Part shown: piece after piece, positions 7,740 through 16,249 of the stretch | Numbering within the stretch: position 1 is the stretch's first letter | How the letters are laid out: every line of letters starts with the position of its first letter | NCBI RefSeq assembly: GCF_031846585.1 | Contig: NZ_JAVRHK010000002.1 | Location: 372,001-436,000 of the forward strand | Reading direction: 5' to 3' | DNA from: Autumnicola musiva | GTDB taxonomy: Bacteria > Bacteroidota > Bacteroidia > Flavobacteriales > Flavobacteriaceae | Length of the DNA: 64,000 nt | Position numbers and translations under genes: made by a program | Notes under the pieces: model-generated | Seen by the model: the letters and a program-made list of their open reading frames with translations, nothing else | What the model was told of the DNA's origin: nothing | The model's database searches: none

Positions 7740-8834
7740 TTAAATATACTTGATTGGATTGGTGTTTGTGTCTCCTAAAATAAGTGCAAAATTACTAATT
7801 TTTTTGCTAAGAAAAGAATATAGTAAATCTTTTGTGAATTGCTCACTTTCATAGTGCCCAATATCAGCTAAAACAATTTTTCCTTCTGTTTTATAGAAAT
7901 CATGGTATTTAAGATCTGCCGTTATAAACACGTCAGCTCCGGCATTTTTCGCGTTATCAATTGCAAAGCTGCCGCTCCCGCCCAAAACAGCAACTTTTTT
8001 TACAGTTTTGCCACGTACGGCCGAATGTCTTACCACCCCTGTGTTAAAAACAGTCTTTAGGGATTTAAGAAATTCTTCTTCTGAAGTTTCCTGCTCCAGT
8101 TCCCCAATCATACCCATTCCCAAATGTTGGTGCCGGTTTTCAAGAGTAGTGATTTCATAAGCAACTTCTTCATAAGGGTGACTGTTGAAAAGTGCCTGAA
8201 GCACCTTTGGTTCCAGATGGGAAGGAAAAGTGATTCCCAGCTGCATTTCTTCTTCAAAATGTACTTTTCCTTTTTCGCCAATGGCAGGATTAGCATCCTT
8301 ATTTGGTCGGAAACTTCCGCTGCCCTTAAGATTAAAACTACAATTGTCGTAGTTTCCTATGCTTCCCGCACCTGCATTAAAAAGGGCATTTCTCACCTTT
8401 TCAGTATTTTCAACGGGAACAAACGTGGTTAGTTTTTTAATGTTTCCTTTTTTTGGAATGAGGATTTCCCGGTTCTTAAGCTGTAGCTTTTCAGCAATCA
8501 TATCGTTCACACCTTTGTACTGGTTGTCTAGAGCAGTGTGAATGGCATAAATAGCAATATTATGCTGAATGGCTTTTATCACCGCTCGCTCAACATAATT
8601 TTTCCCGGTGAGTTTTTTAAGTCCGGAGAAAATAATGGGATGAAAACTGATAATCAGGTTACAGTTTTTTTCGACTGCTTCGTCCACCACGCTCTCAAGC
8701 GTGTCCAAAGTAATCAGTGCACCCGTGGCTTTTGTATCTTCATTTCCTACCAGAAGGCCTACATTATCAAAATCTTCAGCGTAATTTAGCGGGGCGAATT
8801 CCTCTATATGGTGCATGACTTCCTTTATAATCAT
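7740..8834 (-). CDS. NIF3-like dinuclear metal centre protein (YbgI/YqfO family)
   Basis: A 364-residue member of the NIF3 family. The N-terminal part has MHHIEEFAPLNYAEDFDNVG and ISFHPIIFSGLK (metal-ligand His). The C-terminal part has GGSGSF, DLKYHDF and DIGHYESEQF, which supply further metal ligands. A middle insertion of roughly 100 residues corresponds to the PII-like domain found in longer members such as YqfO. Family proteins form toroidal hexamers with two metal ions per subunit, and their substrate is not established. The gene is co-oriented with and almost touches the zinc-ribbon-family gene. It is often annotated as a GTP cyclohydrolase I type 2 homologue, which is not well supported. 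Confidence 0.9.
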   Translation of the reverse strand: MIIKEVMHHIEEFAPLNYAEDFDNVGLLVGNEDTKATGALITLDTLESVVDEAVEKNCNLIISFHPIIFSGLKKLTGKNYVERAVIKAIQHNIAIYAIHTALDNQYKGVNDMIAEKLQLKNREILIPKKGNIKKLTTFVPVENTEKVRNALFNAGAGSIGNYDNCSFNLKGSGSFRPNKDANPAIGEKGKVHFEEEMQLGITFPSHLEPKVLQALFNSHPYEEVAYEITTLENRHQHLGMGMIGELEQETSEEEFLKSLKTVFNTGVVRHSAVRGKTVKKVAVLGGSGSFAIDNAKNAGADVFITADLKYHDFYKTEGKIVLADIGHYESEQFTKDLLYSFLSKKISNFALILGDTNTNPIKYI

Positions 8835-8869
8835 ATTTTTCCTTTTTTCGTATGTTGATTCGGCACTTT

Positions 8870-8877
8870 CAAAGATA
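8870..8877 (-). promoter_or_regulatory. Candidate -7 promoter element for the NIF3-like gene
   Basis: On the minus strand this reads TATCTTTG, an exact match to the Bacteroidota -7 consensus TAnnTTTG, 35 bases before the start codon. No clear TTTG is seen at the -33 position. Confidence 0.45.
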
Positions 8878-8907
8878 ATATTCTAGATTTATTATACATT
8901 GCTGCCC

Positions 8908-9912
8908 ATGGCGATACTTAGAAAAATACTGTTTCCATTTTCTCTGCTGTACGGGGGAATTACTCTGGTTAGAAATTTCCTTTACAACTGCGGAGTCTTA
9001 AGATCTCAGAATTACCAGTTTCCGGTAATTTGTGTAGGTAATCTTAATACAGGAGGTACAGGTAAATCTCCCATGATAGAATTTTTGCTGAAAATGTTAC
9101 TGCCAGATTATAAAGTAGCAAGTTTATCAAGAGGTTATAAACGAAAGAGCAAAGGCTATTTTCTACTTACCGGAAAAGAATCTGCGGAAGAAGTAGGGGA
9201 TGAGCCCCTGCAGTTTAAATCCAAATATCCTAATGCGCTTATAGCAGTAGATGAGGATAGAAGAAACGGGATCTCTTGTTTATCTGAAGAAGGCGCAGAA
9301 GTGGTTCTTCTGGACGATGCTTTCCAGCACCGGAAGGTAAAAGCCGGATTTAATATTTTACTTACGGCGTATCATGATTTATATGTGGATGACGTGATGC
9401 TGCCAACGGGAAATCTTAGAGAGCCTTCAGGCGGTGCCGATAGGGCTAATGTAATTATTGTGACTAAATGTCCGTTAAGCCTTGGTGTGGAAAAAATGGA
9501 GCATATAAGGGCGAAATTGAACCCGCGAAATTATCAGAAATTATTCTTTAGCTATATTGCTTATGCTGAAGAAATTGTTGGAGCAGGAGTTATTAAACCA
9601 CTCTCAGACCTTAAAGAATTTAATTTCACCCTGGTTACCGGGATTGCAAATCCTGTCCCGCTTGTAAAATTTCTAGAGGATAAGAACTTATCATTCCGGC
9701 ATTTAAATTTTCCAGATCACCATAACTTTTCTTCTGCTGAAATTGAAGGAATCTCAACAGAAAAATTAATCCTGACTACAGAAAAAGATTATATGAGGTT
9801 AAAGCAACAAATGTCTGTAGATAAGCTTTGGTACCTTCCTATAACTACAGAATTTATAGCCAATGGAGAGGAATTTAACAGCGAATTGGAAACTTTTATA
9901 AAAACAAAATGA
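8908..9912 (+). CDS. lpxK: Tetraacyldisaccharide 4'-kinase
   Basis: A 334-residue LpxK, which phosphorylates the 4' position of the lipid A disaccharide precursor at the inner membrane. The Walker-A-like loop GNLNTGGTGKSP follows the N-terminal membrane-associated helix. The second block DDAFQHR and the segment VDEDRR are family signatures. I used the ATG at 8908. The frame is also open to a TTG at 8899, but the ATG leaves the usual MAILRKILFPFS start. It is divergent from the NIF3-like gene and followed at once by a terminator. Confidence 0.95.
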   Translation: MAILRKILFPFSLLYGGITLVRNFLYNCGVLRSQNYQFPVICVGNLNTGGTGKSPMIEFLLKMLLPDYKVASLSRGYKRKSKGYFLLTGKESAEEVGDEPLQFKSKYPNALIAVDEDRRNGISCLSEEGAEVVLLDDAFQHRKVKAGFNILLTAYHDLYVDDVMLPTGNLREPSGGADRANVIIVTKCPLSLGVEKMEHIRAKLNPRNYQKLFFSYIAYAEEIVGAGVIKPLSDLKEFNFTLVTGIANPVPLVKFLEDKNLSFRHLNFPDHHNFSSAEIEGISTEKLILTTEKDYMRLKQQMSVDKLWYLPITTEFIANGEEFNSELETFIKTK

Positions 9913-9937
9913 GGCGCAAAAGCACCTCATTCTTTTT
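9909..9937 (+). terminator. Terminator overlapping lpxK stop codon
   Basis: ATGAGGCGC (9909-9917) and GCACCTCAT (9922-9930) form a 9-bp stem with one mismatch and an AAAA loop, followed by TTCTTTTT. The stop codon of lpxK lies inside the stem. Confidence 0.65.
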
Positions 9938-10008
9938 GGCTAATTCAAATTATATATTTTCTATACAATTTTTACTATGTATTAAAATGCAAAGCTTATG
10001 CCAGATGC

Positions 10009-12240
10009 TTAAACGGTTTCCCGTGCAGCAAGATGCTTGTTGATTTTGGTAAAGAACTCTTCAGTTTTGTACGGTTTAGGGATGATGTCATTAAAACCGT
10101 TGAGGTAAAATTCATCCAGGTTTTCATCAAGTGTAACCGCCGTTAAAGCAATAACAGGAATTTCTTTATTAAATTTTCTAATTTCAACTGTGGCTTCTAT
10201 TCCGCTGATGCCAGGCATATGAATATCCATTAAAATAAGATCAAAATCACTGTTTTTAATTTTATCTATAGCGATTGTACCGTTATCGGCTACATCACAA
10301 TTTACTTTATTCTTTTCCAAAATCTTTCTGGTGATCATCTGGTTGATTTTATTATCCTCTACAATCAGGATTTTCTTATCAATCATAATATCATTGGAAG
10401 GAGCTTCTATTTTCTCTTCCTCTTGTTTTTTTGGTCCTGTGGCTGTAGCTGTTTCCAGCACTTCAAATTGAAGTTTAAAAGTGAATTTTGAGCCATTGCC
10501 TAATTCACTTTCCAGATTAATTTCGCTATTTAGAAGGCTTAATAAATTTTTAACAATGGAAAGACCCAGGCCTGTACCCCCAAACTTTCGATTGATTTGA
10601 GTTGAACCCTGGGTAAAATTCTCAAAGATGGCTTTCTGTTTTTCTTTACTAATTCCTTCACCGTTATCTCTTATCTCAAAACCAAGGCTAGCATATTTAT
10701 CATTCTGTTCAAGTTTGGTAATATTAATCCAGATATCCCCGTTTTCAGTAAATTTAATTGAGTTGCCAATGAGGTTTATTAAGATTTGCGAAATTTTAAG
10801 CGGATCACCTTTTAATTTATTCGGAATTGAATTGTCAAAATTGAAGTGGATTTTAGTCCCTTTTTCATCTGCAGAATTTTTAAGTGCAATGAGTACATCA
10901 GAAATTCTTCTTTTCAGGTTGAAAGTAGTTTCCATTAATTCTACTTTATTCGCCTCCAGTTTGTTCAAATCAAGAATATTATTAATAAGAGAGAGAAGAT
11001 ATTCCCCTGAAAATTTTAAAGAATTGAGGTGTTCCTTTTGATTCTCTGTAGGGCTTTCTTCCAGCAAGAGGTGAGTTAACCCGGTTACCGCATAAAGGGG
11101 GGTACGGAGCTCGTGGGTAATAGTACTTAAAAACTGGGCCTTTGCCAAAGATGCTTTCTCCGCATTTTCCTTTGCCAGTGTTAATTCGGTATTTTTTTTC
11201 TGAAGTAAATCATTAGCTCTTGCTCTAAGGTTGTTGTTTTTGTAGAGCGAAAGTGTTAATAAGGATAGTATTGTTATAAGGGCAACACTTAAAATAGTGG
11301 TGAGTTTATTTACTTTAAGGGATTTTTCCTGTTCAGCGTTTTGTAATGTGAGGGAACTAAGTGTATTTTTTAAAGCATCATGTCCATACCTGCTGTTAGC
11401 TTCATTAGCCAACTCTTCTTCATTCATATTATAAATAGAGTCCTTCAAAGCAAAACTGGCCTGAAGATGAGCAAGGGCAGAATCCGGCTGCTTCTTTATT
11501 TCAAAGATTTCGCTAAGCTTTTTGTTGCCGCTAACAATCATTCCGCCAAAGCTGTGCTGGTGGCTAATCTCCAGGGATTTTCGAATATTCTTTTCAGCTT
11601 CATCCAGATTGTTGAGGCTGATGTTGGCTGAGGCCTTAAAATAATTAAGTCGGCTTTTCTCATAAGCATTATCACTTGCGCTTAAATGGACTTCAGCATT
11701 ATGAAAATTATCAAGGGCTGCTTTATAATCTAAATTTTCATGTATCTGAAGAATTCCACGGTTAAGTGCTACCAGCCCAAGTTGTTCCCTGTTATCATTC
11801 TTTTGGTAAATATCTTCAGCAAGAGACAAATATTCCTTTGCTTTTCCAAATTCTCCCTTCATGTCAAGAATTTTGGCGTACTGAATGTAACTGTAAGCCA
11901 GGCCAATATTATCACCTGTTTTCTCCTGAAGTGAAATGGCCTCCTTTATAGATTTAGTGCCCGCATCAAAATCATGTTGGATGTATTGGAGGTTGGCTAG
12001 GATACTATTGGATAGCGCCAGATAGCGTTCATGATTTATACTTTTAGACAGGGCAATGGAAGAGTCCAGTTTTTTAATGGCACCGTCAAAGTTGTAACGA
12101 AGGATTGAAGATTCTGCATCATTTAGCAAACGTTGAATTTTTTCGCCCGTTTCGTCTTCATTTTTAGCCTTGCTGTTCTGGAAGGCAAAAGCATAAAAAT
12201 AAACAAGGCAAAAAAACAGGGAGAGGGTTAAGTTCTTCAT
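10009..12240 (-). CDS. Hybrid sensor histidine kinase with TPR sensor region and receiver domain
   Basis: A 743-residue protein. The N-terminal signal peptide (to about residue 20) leads into a periplasmic TPR-type helical repeat region of about 280 residues, then one membrane segment (TTILSVALITILSLLTLSLY, about 315-335). The cytoplasmic HisKA domain has THELRTPL, and the HATPase_c domain has the N box NLIGNSIKF, the GEGISKE box and GGTGLGLS. The C-terminal receiver domain has VEDNKINQ and the phospho-acceptor in LILMDIHMPG. No DNA-binding domain is present, so a partner response regulator must lie elsewhere. The ligand is unknown. The gene is 34 bases downstream of gap but may have its own promoter (TATATTTA at 12266-12273, minus strand). 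Confidence 0.92.
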   Translation of the reverse strand: MKNLTLSLFFCLVYFYAFAFQNSKAKNEDETGEKIQRLLNDAESSILRYNFDGAIKKLDSSIALSKSINHERYLALSNSILANLQYIQHDFDAGTKSIKEAISLQEKTGDNIGLAYSYIQYAKILDMKGEFGKAKEYLSLAEDIYQKNDNREQLGLVALNRGILQIHENLDYKAALDNFHNAEVHLSASDNAYEKSRLNYFKASANISLNNLDEAEKNIRKSLEISHQHSFGGMIVSGNKKLSEIFEIKKQPDSALAHLQASFALKDSIYNMNEEELANEANSRYGHDALKNTLSSLTLQNAEQEKSLKVNKLTTILSVALITILSLLTLSLYKNNNLRARANDLLQKKNTELTLAKENAEKASLAKAQFLSTITHELRTPLYAVTGLTHLLLEESPTENQKEHLNSLKFSGEYLLSLINNILDLNKLEANKVELMETTFNLKRRISDVLIALKNSADEKGTKIHFNFDNSIPNKLKGDPLKISQILINLIGNSIKFTENGDIWINITKLEQNDKYASLGFEIRDNGEGISKEKQKAIFENFTQGSTQINRKFGGTGLGLSIVKNLLSLLNSEINLESELGNGSKFTFKLQFEVLETATATGPKKQEEEKIEAPSNDIMIDKKILIVEDNKINQMITRKILEKNKVNCDVADNGTIAIDKIKNSDFDLILMDIHMPGISGIEATVEIRKFNKEIPVIALTAVTLDENLDEFYLNGFNDIIPKPYKTEEFFTKINKHLAARETV

Positions 12241-12274
12241 TTAAATTCTAACAACTTAAGGTCGCTAAATATAG

Positions 12275-13282
12275 CTATTTCTTATTTATGATTGAAATTA
12301 AATCGATAAGTCTACTGGAATAACCAATCTCATTATCATACCAGCCTATAAGTTTTACGAGTTTACCACCAATAACCGAGGTCATTTGCGCATCAAAAAC
12401 ACAGCTGGAGGTTTGGTCCAGAATATCTACGGATACTACAGGATCTTCTGTGTAACTTAGAATCCCATTTAGATAAGTATTAGAGGCTTCTTTGAAGAAA
12501 TGGTTTACTTCTTCAATAGAAGTTTCTTTTTCAACATTTAAAGTCATGTCCGTAAGGGAGCCGTTGGGAACAGGTACTCTTATCCCACAGCCACCAATCA
12601 CATTGCTCAAATCGGGGAAAATACTTGTTAAAGCTTTGGCAGCACCTGTGGTAGTAGGGATAATTGACTGGGCGGCTGCACGGCTTCTTCTTAAATCCTT
12701 ATGAGGTTTGTCGTGAAGGCTTTGATCTGAAGTATAAGAATGAACGGTGGTAATATAGGCCTGGCTCACTTTCAGGTTATCATGGATCACCTTAAGCATG
12801 GGAGCAGCATTATTTGTAGTGCAGGAGGCATTGGAAATTATTTTTTCTGAACCATCTAACAGGTGCTCATTAACTCCCAACACCACCATTTTTATTAAAT
12901 CATCTTCAGGAGGAACCGAGAGAATTATTTTTTGTACTCCTTTCTTTAGATGATGTTGCAGATCTTCCGTTTTTTTAAATTTCCCGGAACATTCTATTAC
13001 ATAGTGAACATCATACTTATTCCACGGAATGTCTTTTGGATGAGAATGATTTAATACGGCTGTAGACCTCCCTTCAATGCTTATGCTGAAATTTTCTATC
13101 AGGATTTCCTTATTCAGCCTGCCGTGGATGCTGTCGTACTTAAGTAAATGAGTTAGCGTTTCTACATTAGCGATATCATTAATTGCCACTACGTTAACTG
13201 CAGGATTATTCACCAGCAGCCTGAACAGGCTGCGCCCAATTCGCCCAAACCCATTAATGGCAATATTAATCGGGGAATTCAT
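12275..13282 (-). CDS. gap: Type I glyceraldehyde-3-phosphate dehydrogenase
   Basis: A 335-residue GAPDH, the glycolytic/gluconeogenic enzyme that oxidises and phosphorylates glyceraldehyde-3-phosphate. The NAD fold begins INGFGRIGR, the catalytic Cys154 is in SNASCTTN and the partner His181 is in TVHSYT. The start was placed at 13282 (MNSPINIAINGFG), because the 20 upstream in-frame residues overlap lipA and are not GAPDH-like. The motif after the active site is CTTNN rather than the usual CTTNC, and GCGIRVPVPNGS replaces the more usual sequence. It may be one of several paralogues. It lies 13 bases downstream of lipA on the same strand. Confidence 0.93.
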   Translation of the reverse strand: MNSPINIAINGFGRIGRSLFRLLVNNPAVNVVAINDIANVETLTHLLKYDSIHGRLNKEILIENFSISIEGRSTAVLNHSHPKDIPWNKYDVHYVIECSGKFKKTEDLQHHLKKGVQKIILSVPPEDDLIKMVVLGVNEHLLDGSEKIISNASCTTNNAAPMLKVIHDNLKVSQAYITTVHSYTSDQSLHDKPHKDLRRSRAAAQSIIPTTTGAAKALTSIFPDLSNVIGGCGIRVPVPNGSLTDMTLNVEKETSIEEVNHFFKEASNTYLNGILSYTEDPVVSVDILDQTSSCVFDAQMTSVIGGKLVKLIGWYDNEIGYSSRLIDLISIINKK

Positions 13283-13295
13283 AAGAAATGAAATA

Positions 13296-14174
13296 TTAGT
13301 TGATATGCTTCTGCGCCTTGTAAGAAGAACGTACCAGTGCACTGCTTTCTACATGGCGAAAACCAAGATCCAAACCAATTGCTTTATACTTATCAAACTG
13401 GTCTGGGGTGATAAATTGCTTTACTGGCAGGTGCTTTTTGCTTGGTTGCAGGTATTGGCCAATGGTTACCACATCTACGCCTGCATTGCGAAGGTCGTGA
13501 AGGGTTTCAATCACTTCTTCTTCCTGTTCACCAAGGCCAAGCATAATTCCCGATTTTGTACGGTTAATTCCCTGCTGCTTCAAATATCTTAAAACTTCAA
13601 GGCTACGTTCATATTTTGCCTGGATTCGTACTTCCCGGGTAAGTCTTTTTACGGTTTCCATATTATGGGAAACCACTTCCGGCATTACTTCCACAATACG
13701 GTCTATATTTCGCTCATTGCCCTGAAAATCGGGAATAAGTGTTTCCAGTGTGGTTTCAGGGTTCATACGGCGGATAGCTTTTACAGTTTCTGCCCAAATA
13801 ATTGAACCCATGTCCTTAAGGTCATCACGGTCCACACTGGTAACTACCGCATGTTTAATTTTCATCAGTTTTATAGAACGGGCCACTTTTTCAGGCTCAT
13901 CCCATTCCACAGTCTCAGGCCTTCCGGTTTTCACCCCACAAAATCCGCAGGAACGTGTACAAACATTTCCTAAAATCATAAATGTTGCGGTGCCTTCGCT
14001 CCAGCATTCACCCATATTAGGGCAGCTTCCGGAAGTGCAGATGGTGTGAAGATCATATTTATCAACCAGGCTCCTGAGTTCGGTGTATTTCTTCCCTGTT
14101 GGAAGCTTTACTCTCAGCCATTTTGGTTTTCCCTGAGGTTTGTTTTTTACGGGTGCGATAGTGTCTGTACTCAT
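13296..14174 (-). CDS. lipA: Lipoyl synthase
   Basis: A 292-residue radical SAM enzyme that inserts two sulfur atoms into octanoyl groups on the E2 and GcvH proteins. The auxiliary cluster ligands are Cys46, Cys51 and Cys57 (CTSGSCPNMGECW). The radical SAM ligands are Cys72, Cys76 and Cys79 (CTRSCGFC). The C-terminal SSALVRSSY contains the conserved RSSY serine ligand of the auxiliary cluster. All key residues are intact. A strong promoter lies just upstream, and gap follows in the same direction with a 13-base gap, suggesting an operon. Confidence 0.97.
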   Translation of the reverse strand: MSTDTIAPVKNKPQGKPKWLRVKLPTGKKYTELRSLVDKYDLHTICTSGSCPNMGECWSEGTATFMILGNVCTRSCGFCGVKTGRPETVEWDEPEKVARSIKLMKIKHAVVTSVDRDDLKDMGSIIWAETVKAIRRMNPETTLETLIPDFQGNERNIDRIVEVMPEVVSHNMETVKRLTREVRIQAKYERSLEVLRYLKQQGINRTKSGIMLGLGEQEEEVIETLHDLRNAGVDVVTIGQYLQPSKKHLPVKQFITPDQFDKYKAIGLDLGFRHVESSALVRSSYKAQKHIN

Positions 14175-14191
14175 AGCAAAATTCTGTTGTT

Positions 14192-14199
14192 CAAAGATA
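14192..14199 (-). promoter_or_regulatory. Promoter -7 element of lipA
   Basis: On the minus strand this reads TATCTTTG, an exact TAnnTTTG. A TTTA lies 20 bases upstream at the -33 position (consensus TTTG). The element ends 17 bases before the lipA start codon. Confidence 0.65.
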
Positions 14200-14251
14200 C
14201 AATATTATAACGAACTGCATAAAGTTAGACACGGGAGTATGGGAAACCTTA

Positions 14252-14821
14252 CTAATGTTTCCGGTCTTCTATTATACCAGCTAAAAGTTTCTTGGCCCTA
14301 AGTAGTTTTACCTTCACATTATTCATTGGCTCGTCAAGGTTTTCTGCGATTTCCTTATAAGATTTCTCCTGAAAATACCTTAGGTTGATTACTTCCTGAT
14401 AATGTGGTTTGAGCTGCTTTATGTCGGTTAAAAGCTGGGCAAGATTTTGTTCACTTATAAGTTTGTCTTCTATTGAAGGAGTTTCGTCTGCAATGGTATA
14501 AACCTTATCTTCATCATGATTGGTGGTATGCGATCTTATGGAAGAATTTTTTTTCCGCAGCATATCCACGTGTATATTTTTTGAAATGGCGATAAGCCAT
14601 GTGCTGAAAGAATAATTTTCATCAAAAGTTTCAATTCGATTGAATGCTTTTGAAAAAGTTTGAATGCTTATGTCTTCAGCCTCATATTCGTTCCGGGTTT
14701 TCTTCAGCTGAAATCCGTAAACATCGTTCCAGAAGGTATCTAAAAGGTAATTAAATGCAGTCTGGCTGCCATTTTTTGCTTCCTTTATTTTTTTCAGAAG
14801 CTTTTCTGGATTTATTTCCAA
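14252..14821 (-). CDS. RNA polymerase sigma-70/ECF-type sigma factor
   Basis: An ECF-like sigma factor. Region 2 (FNYLLDTFWNDVYGF to FSTWLIAISKNIHVDMLRKK) binds core polymerase and the -10 region. Region 4 (LKPHYQEVINLRYFQEKSYKEIAENL) carries the helix-turn-helix. The frame is open upstream to 14905, but that start would overlap the glycosyltransferase gene by 94 bases. I prefer the TTG at 14821, giving 190 residues beginning at (M)EINPEKLLKK and overlapping the glycosyltransferase stop by 10 bases, which suggests translational coupling. No anti-sigma gene is adjacent. The target genes are unknown. Confidence 0.85.
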   Translation of the reverse strand: MEINPEKLLKKIKEAKNGSQTAFNYLLDTFWNDVYGFQLKKTRNEYEAEDISIQTFSKAFNRIETFDENYSFSTWLIAISKNIHVDMLRKKNSSIRSHTTNHDEDKVYTIADETPSIEDKLISEQNLAQLLTDIKQLKPHYQEVINLRYFQEKSYKEIAENLDEPMNNVKVKLLRAKKLLAGIIEDRKH

Positions 14822-15912
14822 TGAGTAGGTTTTGAAATAATATTTGCAATAAAGATACCGAATTGGGTAGTGATTAAAAATAATTCCATAATTGGAAATA
14901 ACCACACCACATCTTTTTCATCAAGTTTTTCTGCAGCTTTAAAATATAGAATACCTTTTATGATGAGTACAACGGCAAAAACAATTAGTGAGAACTGCCA
15001 AAAACGGGTAAATGCTAAAAGAGCAAAAAGAAACCATAAAAGCACTTGAGAAATATAAAATAAACCCAGGAGTACTTTGTGCTTTTTCCGGTAATTACCT
15101 GCAACTGATACGTGTCTTCTTTTTTGAATAATCCATCTTGTAAAACTCTTTTTGGGTACACTTCGCGTAACTCCCTTGTGCTCATAACAAATGGCAGTGT
15201 TCTCCTCAGTGGCACCTTCATTTACAAAAAGATCATCGTCCCCCGATCGTAGATGAAGATGTGTGGCAAAACCATTTTGTTGGTAAAATTGTTTTGAAGT
15301 ATAAGCAAGGTTCCGGCCTACCCCCATATATGGCATTCCCAGCTTTGCGTATGAAAAATATTGTATTGCTGTAAGCAATGTTTCAAATCTAATAAGCTTG
15401 TTTAGTAATGAAGATTTGTTTTTAAAATAGCCTCCATAACCCAGAACAATAGATTTCTCATCATGGAATTTTCCTGACATTTCATGTATCCAGTGTTTGG
15501 ATTGTGGTACACAATCGGCATCGGTAAAAAGCAGATGTTGATATCTGGCTTTTTTTATACCAAGGGTAAGGGCATACTTCTTATTTGCCCAAAATGTCTC
15601 ATTGTTCTCTACATTTACAATTTGGATTCTGCCATCAATGCGCTGGAATTTTTCCATGACTTCCAGAGTTTCATCTACGGAAGCATCATTGATCAGAATT
15701 ACTTCAAAATCCTGATACTCCTGCTCCAGGATGGACGGCAGGAAATTGTTAAGATTTTGAGCTTCATTCTTAGCACAAATAATTATTGAAACAGGTATAG
15801 CTGAGGCTGTGGCAGGAGGATTATTTCCCGAAGCAAACCTGAAAAATAGAAGAAAGTAGGTGAGGTTAATTGCTGCAAAAACAAGAAATACAGCCAACAG
15901 AATTGTTGTCAT
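14812..15912 (-). CDS. Glycosyltransferase family 2, membrane-bound
   Basis: A 366-residue protein with an N-terminal membrane segment (about residues 2-24), a GT2 catalytic domain and three C-terminal hydrophobic segments. The GT2 domain begins VSIIICAKNEAQNL. It has the nucleotide-binding Asp in LINDASVDET and the DXD-like FTDADCVP, then RSGDDDLFVNE and the QKRRH (QxxRW-like) motif at the membrane. This layout fits transfer of a sugar from a nucleotide donor to a lipid or extracellular glycan. The acceptor cannot be told from sequence. The gene lies between a tiny membrane protein (5-base gap) and the overlapping sigma factor gene, all on the minus strand. Confidence 0.88.
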   Translation of the reverse strand: MTTILLAVFLVFAAINLTYFLLFFRFASGNNPPATASAIPVSIIICAKNEAQNLNNFLPSILEQEYQDFEVILINDASVDETLEVMEKFQRIDGRIQIVNVENNETFWANKKYALTLGIKKARYQHLLFTDADCVPQSKHWIHEMSGKFHDEKSIVLGYGGYFKNKSSLLNKLIRFETLLTAIQYFSYAKLGMPYMGVGRNLAYTSKQFYQQNGFATHLHLRSGDDDLFVNEGATEENTAICYEHKGVTRSVPKKSFTRWIIQKRRHVSVAGNYRKKHKVLLGLFYISQVLLWFLFALLAFTRFWQFSLIVFAVVLIIKGILYFKAAEKLDEKDVVWLFPIMELFLITTQFGIFIANIISKPTHWK

Positions 15913-15917
15913 TCAAT

Positions 15918-16124
15918 CTAGTTAGCCTTTTTTGCGTCTGAACAATTTCCAATTTCGTCAGGCATTTTTCCGCAGTAACTGCAGGCATCGCCTTCTTTGT
16001 TTAAAAATGGACTCTGACTGGCGCATGTTCCTGCAAATTTGCCGTCCTTCTTCCCCCAGATTTTAATTGCAATACCTGCAAAAGCCAGGGCTATTAATAT
16101 GAAGCTTATTATAAATAGTTTCAT
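15918..16124 (-). CDS. Small membrane or secreted Cys-containing protein
   Basis: A 68-residue protein with an N-terminal hydrophobic helix (MKLFIISFILIALAFAGIAI) and a short soluble tail. The tail holds four cysteines in the pattern C-x14-C-x2-C-x8-C, including the CSYCGK knuckle, so a small zinc site or two disulfides are possible. Such proteins are usually annotated 'membrane or secreted protein' in Flavobacteriaceae, and no function is known. It lies 5 bases upstream of the GT2 gene and is probably co-transcribed with it. Confidence 0.8.
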   Translation of the reverse strand: MKLFIISFILIALAFAGIAIKIWGKKDGKFAGTCASQSPFLNKEGDACSYCGKMPDEIGNCSDAKKAN

Positions 16125-16249
16125 GTCTCTTTTTTCTAATTACAAAAATAAGAATAAAAATACCTTTGGAGAAACAAGGCTAAAAAATATGAAAATCTTT
16201 ATACTATTAATCTCAATTTTTAAGCCACGATCGCTAAAAAAGAAAATTT

